DNA of 64,000 nt from Dermatemys mawii (taxonomy: Eukaryota > Chordata > Testudines > Dermatemydidae). Position 1 is the first letter of the stretch, and each line of letters begins with the position of its first letter. The DNA is taken from the NCBI GenBank assembly GCA_007922305.1, contig ML677326.1, forward strand, positions 55,360,785 through 55,424,784. Reading direction: 5' to 3'. The notes beneath the pieces were generated by a model. That model saw only the letters and a list, made by a program, of their open reading frames with translations, had not been told where the DNA came from and made no database searches. The position numbers were made by a program, and so were the translations under genes. This document shows, one piece after another, positions 56,684-64,000 of this stretch.

Positions 56684-59214
56684 AAATATATTACTATAGT
56701 TCTGTCAAGCCTTCCATTAATCTCCCAGTCCCTGGATGACCACACCCAAACCTGCTTAATTTGTGAGAGCTGACAAAACAGGCCAACATGGTATATATAT
56801 TTTCAGATAATTGCTCTCAAATTGTAGCATGTAATTTATTAATGGGTATAAGCACTGTTTCCTTGGCATAGAGTTTCAGTTTACAAAAATAAATCTATTT
56901 GTAAACAAGCATATTACTTACTATCCTCAAATGGCAATGGGGATGAAATACAGTTTTCAAATTTCTAGAAGACAAGCTCATTCTATGTTAAAAACTTCTA
57001 TTTTATTAATTATGTATTAGTGCTATAAACATGCTGTACAACAACAGGTTGGTACCAGTTATGAAGTTCCTTTCCTGTTTATTATCTAAAAGCACAAGGG
57101 AAGACAATTCATAAAGGGATTGCTTCAAGATCCATTGAAGTCAATGGAAGACTTCCCATTGATTACAGTGAGCTTTGGACCAGACCTTCAAAGCCTGAGC
57201 AGTGGACATTAGACCTTCTGATTCTGCAACCCCAATTCTCATTTACCTTACTGTACAAATAGTTTCACAGGAAATCATTTCTCTCCTTTAGACTAAGCTA
57301 TTTGAGGCAGTCAGTTTTCCAATGGACTATCTGTGTAGTAAGGTACTATATAACATGAATAAGGCTGGCAGAGTTAAGCCTTGTTTGCTTTTTCAAATCA
57401 ATTCATACAGATACTACCAAGCCTAATCAATTGTATAGGGCTACATTGAATAGTATAAGAATCTGGCTGAATCAGAACAGGAGAATAATTCGGGCGCCTG
57501 AGGATTGTGGTTTTCCAAACGAGGCAGCTGGGGTGAAAGTCACTTATAAGAAAAAGAAAAAGCAGTCACTGTAGTGTTGACTGGTTCCTAATAAGTCACT
57601 GCTGACAATGCCTTGCTTCTGGGGAGATTCTGAGAAATGCCGTGCCCCATGTGACTAGTAGTGGGTGAAAAACAAATTACTAGTAGATAGACTGGCAAAA
57701 ACAGGGAAATGGACACTTTAACTTCCTTTTGTCTCTAATGATTTTCTGCATTGTTTCCATTCACACTCTTTTGAACACCAACGCAAATTAAGATATTCCA
57801 CTGGGGAGAGCAGGTTCCTTTACAAGCATATTTATCATGCCAACAATGCAGTGTAATGGAACTTTGATGCTGTGCAATTATGTATTAAAATTCCATTTTA
57901 CTGGAAACATTCTTGGCCAGTGGGAATTGCTAAAGATAATTTCAGGCAACCTGGGGATAATTTTGCCAGCCACAAGGCATAAACAAAATATTTAAAACAT
58001 ACAGTTTAGGAAAAAAGGGTTTGTTCTTTGCATTAATCCTATGCCAATCAACATTGGGATATTGAAATTAATATACAGTCCTAGAAGGACACTGTTTGCT
58101 TTTTAAAATAAATACATACAATATGGTATTTAGATAGAAAAACAACAATAAAATACATTCTTTGGGGGATTTTCTTTGGATTAATTCCTTCTCCATACAT
58201 TTTGAAATTCGTTATTTACCTGATTATGCTGGCATTTATATAGTCTGTGCCTTTGTTTCTGAATTTCAAGGTTATTACAAAAAAGTCTCAGTTTTTGTAA
58301 TTTCCCCTCACCTCCCATCCCCACCATTTTTCATTCAGCGTTATTAATTCCATTTAGTTCTCTGAACATTTCAAAACAGATGATTACCTCATATGATGCA
58401 CACCAAACCTGAGGACTTTATACACTTTCAAGACCAACTGTTTTCCTTGGGTTTGATGCAACATGAGGTGGTGAAGCAAGGGCAAAATCAATGCTACTGG
58501 ACAGAGCTAGTCTGTCCGGCAGGGAACCCTTCTCTTTCCCCCGGCCTGGGTGTAAGAGTTACTAAAGAAAAGTAGAGGGAAAGGAAAGTAATAGATTGAA
58601 GTAAAGACTTCCTAGCACGAAGACCAGAAATGATGCCATGTTGAAGAGGTAGCTGATGGAGAAAGGAAAAACAGAGGGAGAGTCTGAGGCTGCTGTCCAG
58701 CAGGGATGAAGGGGCAATTTTTTAGCAATTGTGAGTGGAAGACAACATGGGAAAACTATCATACACATTGTAGGTTTTTGGGGTTGCCTCCACAATACTT
58801 GTAAATATTATTAGAGCTGGTTGAAAAATGTGCCCCTTTTTGCCAAAAAAAATAAATAAATCAGAATTTGAAAGTTTCTACTCTATCTAATTTTATTTGT
58901 CACCATTGATGCGTTTGATTCTTTGAAATTAAATGAGATAGGTTCCCTGGTACAAGCTGCTTACGATCTTTCAGACACATGCAAAACCAATCAGGCACAA
59001 ATGATATATTATGTACTGGCAGCTGTCAGAGGTGATGCATGAATGTATAGGAGAGGTCAGTTTAAAGATTTATTTTAACAGAGATAGTTCTGTGTAAAAT
59101 GTGAGAAATAGTGAGTTATAGTCCTAATAGTGAGTTATAAGTGATAAACTTTCTAAAGAAAAGGAAACAGTTATTTACTTTTCTGATATTTTCTTTCCAC
59201 CCAGCCAAAAGTGA
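56684..59214. other. no gene seen; one palindromic repeat
   Basis: A palindromic sauropsid repeat lies at about 57105-57190 (atccattgaagtcaatggaa / cccattgattacagtgagct). Around 58811-58860 (gagctggttgaaaaatgtgc) there may be a small MITE fragment. The rest is unassigned, with a purine-rich run at about 58590-58740. Confidence 0.4.
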
Positions 59215-59571
59215 GCCCATAATCTGCCAGAGGTAAATGATTGCAAAAACGTGGGAACAGAACCTTTTAGGGGTTGTAGTGAGGCAGAGTGACTTCTCTC
59301 TGGACTTGAGAGCGAGGAACCACTACCCTCCCCCTGAAGACCCCAGAGGACCCCAAAGAGTGGATGAAGGACCCCCAGAGGACCCCAAAGAGTGGCTGAA
59401 GTTGCCATTACCCAATGGTGAGGCAATGAGACAAAGTCCCAGATCAAAGGAGCAACACTGACTAAGGTCTGGTCTACACTACACAGTAAAATAAAATTTA
59501 TCCACATTAAATCAATCCTTCCACTTTGCTGTCCTCACCATGATGCCATTTAGATCTACCTAAAAGGGTCT

Positions 59572-60125
59572 TTAAATCCCACCCTGCCATAAATGTCTCT
59601 CCGTTGCTCTCACAGGGATTGTGGAGCACGCACAAACTGCGTTAAAAATGGGAATATTTCTGGCGCTGAGATCTGAATGGGTCAGTAAGCTGCACCAGCA
59701 TCCCTTGAGACGACCAAATGCACACTGTACCACCATTCTGCATTTGCTCAGTCTGTAGTTGAACAGCTCCTTACTACTATCCAGGGCACCTGTGTATGGC
59801 TTCATGAGGCAGGGCATTAATGGGTAGGCTGGGTCCCCAAGGATAACAAACAGTAATTTTCTGGTCTGGGAAAAAGTCCCTTCCTGCACCTGTTTAAAAA
59901 GGCTAGAGTTCTTAAAGACATGAGCATCACGAACCCTGCACAGCAACCCACGTTGATGTTGGTGATACATCCCCTGTGATCAACCAGCGCTTGCAGGATC
60001 ATGGAAAAGTATCCCTTGCGGTTTATATACTCACAGCGCTGGTGGTCCGGTGCCAGGATAGGGATATGTGTTCCATCTATAGCCCCGCCACAGTTAGGGA
60101 ACCCCATTGCTACAAAGCCATCCAT
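59572..60125 (-). pseudogene. Harbinger nuclease (HARBI1-like) relic
   Basis: The minus-strand reading starts at ~60125 with FVAMGFPNCGGAIDGTHIPI, where AIDGTHI carries the first catalytic Asp. INRKGYFSMILQALVDHRG follows (second Asp in VDHRG or in the next block, NINVG). A frameshift near 59880-59970 moves the reading to the frame containing FVILGDPAYPLMPCLMKPYT and FNYRLSKCRMVVQCAFGRLK. In HARBI1-like nucleases the last block is V-V-E-x-A-F-G-R-L-K, so the catalytic Glu is replaced by Gln here. The N-terminal part (toward 60450) is present only in broken frames. Inactive on two counts: frameshift and lost Glu. Confidence 0.8.
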
Positions 60126-60770
60126 TAGGGCCTACACATTTCCCAGAATCACTACCTTTGACAGCATCAGTTCAATGATTGCGTTGGCCACTTGCATCAC
60201 TGCAGCCCCGGGAACACGCTAGTTTCCCGGGCCCACTGTAGATTTACCCACTCCGAACTGATTGCCAACTGACCGGTAGCTGGCGTGGCAAGTTTCCAGA
60301 GGGTTATCGCCACTCACTTTTGAATTGTAAGGGCTAATTGCATCTTGGTATTTTGGTGGTTCAGGACAGGGGAAAGCATGTGACACAGTTCCATAAAAGT
60401 GCCCTTACGCATGCGAAAATTTCTGAGCTACTAGGAATCATCCCAGACCTGCAGCATAATGTGGTCCCACCAGTCCATACTAGTTTCCTGGGCCAAGAAT
60501 CGCCATTCCATTGCATGTGCCTGCCCCATTGCCACCAGGATCCCTAAGCTGCTGGTGGCACTGCATTTGGGAAAGCCTGTGTCTATGTCCTCCTCACTCT
60601 CATGACTGTCCTGCCTTCACGTTCTCACACGGGCTTTCCCTTTCTGCATATATTGCACAATAATTCGTGAGCTGTTTACAATGTCCATAATTGCTGCAAT
60701 AACATGAGCGGGCTCCTTGCCTCCACTACTATGGAATCTGCATGGGCAGTCCAGGGAAAAGGCAGTGAAG

Positions 60771-61312
60771 GCAGAGCTGGCAGTGGAACCATTTGACTAA
60801 GGAAGAAAGGAGAAAGACAACAAAAGAGATGCCACTTGGCGGGAGAAGAGATGCCACTTAGCAGGAGCTGCAGAAGCCACCACAATTAACGTACTTTTTA
60901 CGAGTGCCTGGAGCATAGCAGGATAGTAGCCGCAGGACAAGTTATGCTGATGCCACTGGAATAGATATTCCAGCCAAACAACGAGAGGACCTTCGAGGCA
61001 GACTCCTCCAGGCAATCCATGGAAGAGGGCAGAGCTGGCAGTAAAAGCATTCAAATAAAGAAGATAGGAGAAAGACAACAGAAGAGAAGAGATGCCACTC
61101 AGCCATCAGATTTCACATACTTTTCACGAGTGCCTGGAGCATGGAAGAATAGCAGGCTACTTGACGTCCTTTTCACGAGTACCTGGAGCAAGGAAGGATA
61201 GCAGGCTATTTAACTACTTTCAGGATTGCCTGGAGTACAATAGGAAAGCAGCCGACTTGACATAGTTTCAGGATTGCCTGGAGTACAGTAGAATAGCAGG
61301 CCACTTGAGAGC
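60771..61312 (+). repeat. ~48-bp minisatellite with higher-order duplication inside Harbinger
   Basis: Four adjacent units start at about 61120, 61169, 61217 and 61265, each with cctggag(c/t)a, then (a)tagcagg and a (c)acttgac end. A fifth related unit lies at about 60893 (ttttacgagtgcctggagca). In addition 60771-60845 (ggcagagctggcagtggaac ... gagatgccactt) recurs at 61027-61100, so the whole block appears duplicated with a ~257-bp offset. Confidence 0.75.
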
Positions 61313-62560
61313 AGAGTTCTAGCAGGAGCAGTGGCTGGCTGACCTCCACTCTGTCTGATGAAAGCAGTATGGTGTCTGCAGGCCTGAAAGGCGCGAAACA
61401 ACTGTCTGCCACACCTTGCATGGAGGGAGGGGCGAGTGACGGGAAGCACGAATGAAAAACCCGCGAGATTGTTTTTGGACCTATCATGCAATGCTGACTT
61501 CACCCAGAATTCCAAGGGGCCGCAGAGACTGTGGGCACTGTGAGATACCTACCACAGTGCACCGCTCTAAGAGTCAACGCTAGCCACGGAACCATGAAGG
61601 CAATCCGCCGAATTAACCCACTTACTGGGGACACAAACAATTGAATGTATACCATCGGCTTTCTTAATTCGAACTCAAGAAAGTCAACATTAGCTTGTAG
61701 TGTAGACAAGGCCTAAGTGAGGTATGAAGTAGACCAGGGAACAAGACTTTCAGGTTGTGCTGCTGAGAAACCAGGGAGCAGATTTCAGTTTCCCTGCTGA
61801 TGCAGTGGCAGGATCACCCACCAGTGGTCTGGTCTGGGATCTGGTGGAGTAAGCTGGACCCAGGTCTCCCTATCCCCTTTGCTGCTACTCCACACTTGAG
61901 GACTGGCAGCACACTCATCCTTGACCCTAAAGCCTGTACCCTGATGGTTAGTTGCCCTGGCCCGGAGGCTGTGGGCTCTAGACTGTTGACTGCTGTTTTC
62001 CGGAGCCAGGAGGCGCAAGTCTAAAGACTGTTTATTTCTCTGCCCCATCCAAAGGGCCAGAGACCTAGACTGTAGATTGCTGTCTGTGTTTTGTTGGTCA
62101 GGGGTATGAAAAAAAACACATATACCTCTGACTGACATAAGTGCTAGTGTGGAGCATATCCTTTGCCAACACAACTACTGCTGCTCGTTGAGGGTGGCAT
62201 AATTATGCTGTTGGGAGAGCCCCCTCCAGCTGGAATAGCTGTGATGCTTAAAGGTCTGTATTATAAGCCTAGAGTCTCCTGGCTAAGGCTAAAGCTAGAG
62301 CCCAGACTGTTCATTGCTGTCAGCCCTAGACAGGAGGCTCAGAGCTAAGACTGCTTGTTGCTCTACCCAGAATCATGGTAGAGCCCCAGACATAACTCTT
62401 TGCCCCAGCCTATAGAGTATCCTGAACTGTTGCTGGTTGCATCAACTTTTTCCTGCTGTAGTCTATCATTACTTTCTGCTATTGGGAAGTCAGGAGACCC
62501 TTTTCAAAGACTAAAGTTTTTTCATAAATAAAACTTCTCTAAAAAAAAGTCAGCTGCTAA

Positions 62561-63520
62561 ATACCATATACCAGAAGCAACATGACTTGTCATCCTTCCC
62601 CACTAAAGATTTGCTGAGATTCTTCAAACTCTCATTTAACAATAGCAGCAAGAGGTTTCTATGATACTATGACATTTATCTCTGTCTAATAAAATACTGA
62701 CTGATAACTCAGGGGGAAATCATTCTGTAAATGGAAGATCATTCTGAGCAAAAATGAAATCCTGGAGAATCATTAAAAAAAATATACAGATGCATTTTTT
62801 TGAAGATATGCAAATTTATCTTAGAGCAATAGATAAATTGAAAAATATATTTTACAATTCTTGCTTCTTTCTGACCAGAAATTATCATCAGTGGATTTTG
62901 ATTTCAAGTTTATTGATTTTTCTAAATGATTCACTATTTTCTTCAAAAATATATTCTAGTGTAGATTGTAAACCATTTGTTGTGAAGAATCAGCATTTGA
63001 AATTTGAATTGTCTTGATTAATTTGGATTGGTTACATGAGTATTTTTCTGTTCCCTGGCTAGATGACTGGAACAATTAGAAGCAGGATTCTACAACAATT
63101 AAATGTGTGTATGAATTCAAATTTCACTCTCTGAATAGTCTTCATTATTTGCTTAAAAATGTACAGAATAGAACTATTAGAATTGGGTTCCTAGTGAACA
63201 TAATCAAACAAACTCATAAGTTGCTGAATATTCAGAATATTCACTACTCACTTAAAATTCATAGTTTCTATATACATTTCTGCCATAGAACACAAATGGA
63301 ATATTCAGAGAAATGGGATAGGGGCACAAACACAGTGAAAATGTGTTTAAAAATACAAGTTAATATTTACTAAAATTGTTTGAAGGATTCATCCAGATCC
63401 AGCTTGCAGTATTTATTGTGAGATCAGATCAAATTCAAACAAAACCCCATAAAAACCACAAACCCCGCAACATAAGGCTACTGTACTGCTTGCACATTTA
63501 ACTCCAGCAAATAGTTATAT
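62561..63520. other. no gene seen
   Basis: Strongly AT-rich unassigned intron. Frames at 62754-63017 and 63107-63373 are composition artefacts. Confidence 0.45.
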
Positions 63521-63547
63521 TACATATATATATATATATATATATAG
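63521..63547 (+). repeat. (AT)n microsatellite
   Basis: About 12 AT units directly abutting the LTR that starts at 63548. Confidence 0.9.
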
Positions 63548-64000
63548 TGACGGAATCAGACCAGAAGGATATAGGAGAGTGCTGGAAGGCAGGTATATTA
63601 GTCTCAGGATGTGCAGGTCCTTGTTCCCTGGATAGCCAAACAAAGGCTACTCCAGGCCAATCAAGACACCTGAGGCCAATTAAGAACCTTCTAGAAAGGA
63701 GTAGAAACAGCTAGCCTAATTGGGACACCTGAAGCCAATCAGGGACTGGCTGAATCCAGATAAAAACCTCCCAGTTAGTCAGGTGGGCTGTGGGTGTCAG
63801 AAGCTGTGGAAGGAAGTTATGCTGTTGGTGAGACTGAGTGGTGGACAACATATTGTACAGAAGGAAGGAGGCCCTGAGGTAAGGGTGAAGTGGAGTTTGA
63901 AGAAGTGGGGACTGCTGTGGGGAAGTAGCCCAGGGAATTGTATTGTGTTTTGTGCCTAAAAGGTCAGCCATCTTAGCTGATACTATTAGGGTCCCTGGGC
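63548..64000 (+). mobile_element. LTR retroelement end, cut by window edge
   Basis: It starts tgacggaatcagaccagaag right after the (AT)n tract and includes gccaatcaagacacctgagg, acctgaagccaatcagggac and ccagataaaaacctcccagt. That is the CCAAT-rich plus TATA-like (ataaaa) promoter layout seen in LTRs and shares ccaatcaggg words with the LTR at 40091-41060. It runs to the window end, so the other terminus is not visible. Confidence 0.5.

Larger units (their letters stand above)
59463..61716 (-). mobile_element. PIF/Harbinger transposon, structurally complete, inactive
   Basis: The body is 59466-61713 (2248 bp). The left end ggtctggtctacactacaca and the right end read inward ggccttgtctacactacaag are inverted, flanked by TAA on both sides (59463-59465, 61714-61716), the typical 3-bp T-A-rich Harbinger duplication. 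It contains a minus-strand Harbinger nuclease relic and a ~50-bp tandem repeat. No convincing Myb-like second gene was recognised. It is inserted into the older repeat covering 59215-62560 and shares ends with the MITEs at 52175-52743. Confidence 0.85.
59215..62560 (+). repeat. retroelement-like repeat split by the Harbinger element
   Basis: Left part about 59260-59462 (gttgtagtgaggcagagtga, then ccctgaagaccccagaggac in a short tandem) and right part about 61717-62560 (gttgtgctgctgagaaacca, tgccccatccaaagggccag, and several ctagactgttgactgctg-type words). I recognise both halves as belonging to the leader or LTR of a turtle LTR element. No target duplication defined. The left part repeats gaccccagaggaccccaaag twice (59338-59400), giving a Pro-rich artefact frame. 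Confidence 0.35.
16147..64000 (-). other. GALNTL6: GALNT gene intron, upstream side (inferred)
   Basis: The exon's acceptor reads in from this side and no other host exon was recognised up to the window end, so this whole stretch is inferred to be one intron, heavily loaded with mobile elements. The gene boundary could in principle fall inside it, but no promoter, CpG island or first exon was seen. Confidence 0.5.

Noticed and set aside
61785..62174. 129-codon minus-strand frame
   Set aside because: It lies in the right half of a retroelement-like repeat, antisense to its likely direction, with no domain.
1..64000. tRNA, rRNA, snRNA genes and CRISPR arrays
   Set aside because: No cloverleaf with A and B boxes, no rRNA or snRNA core words and no regularly spaced direct repeats with unique spacers were seen; the only regular array is the minisatellite at 60771-61312.

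Overview
The window looks like one piece of a turtle (testudine) nuclear chromosome. The dominant interspersed repeats are sauropsid CR1 LINEs, several ending in the CR1 hallmark of tandem 8-bp ATTCTATG-type units. Around them lie hAT and PIF/Harbinger elements with short non-autonomous derivatives, an L2 fragment, Penelope-like foldbacks, and LTR elements of types I associate with turtle assemblies. 'Sauropsid' is well supported; 'turtle' is an inference from repeat character. No bacterial, organellar or phage features were seen.

Only one host coding exon was found. It is a 167-nt minus-strand exon at 15980-16146 encoding the first catalytic block of a polypeptide N-acetylgalactosaminyltransferase, most like GALNTL6. 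The rest is best read as two very large introns of that gene, so the window is a slice of intronic DNA filled with mobile elements of many ages.

The most notable object is a 2.54-kb DNA transposon at 16451-18986. It starts only about 300 bp upstream of the GALNT exon acceptor and carries an uninterrupted 560-codon gene on the same strand. I derived its ends by aligning the two flanks: CACTG termini, imperfect inverted repeats of roughly 120 bp and a TTA target duplication. This fits the CACTA/Mirage/Chapaev (CMC) group. The protein has an N-terminal Cys-rich region and a plausible D-D-E core with a CxxC insert. Just upstream of its start codon lie four perfect 9-mers matching the ATF4-C/EBP composite element (TGATGCAAT / ATTGCATCA), which suggests a stress-responsive promoter.

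From left to right: 0-15 kb is mostly unassigned AT-rich intron with scattered old repeats; 15.9-19 kb holds the exon and the CMC element; 20.9-29.5 kb is a CR1 graveyard with small DNA elements and a Penelope-like foldback; 32-35.2 kb holds an LTR-like repeat and a hAT element with about 325-bp inverted repeats and another hAT-type element nested inside; 36.2-41.5 kb holds CR1, small DNA elements, a solo LTR containing a copied-in 142-bp segment and a Ty3/gypsy gag-protease relic; 46.7-49.3 kb is a minus-strand LTR element with two LTRs but only a gag relic; 50-54 kb holds L2, a MITE nested in its own relative, and CR1; 56.3-56.7 kb is a large palindrome; 59.2-62.5 kb is an LTR-like repeat split by a nearly complete but inactivated Harbinger element; 63.5-64 kb is an LTR cut by the window edge.

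Many nested insertions have readable target duplications, so the order of insertion can be reconstructed. Repeat boundaries given without a target duplication are approximate, and family names come from recognition, not from a database search.
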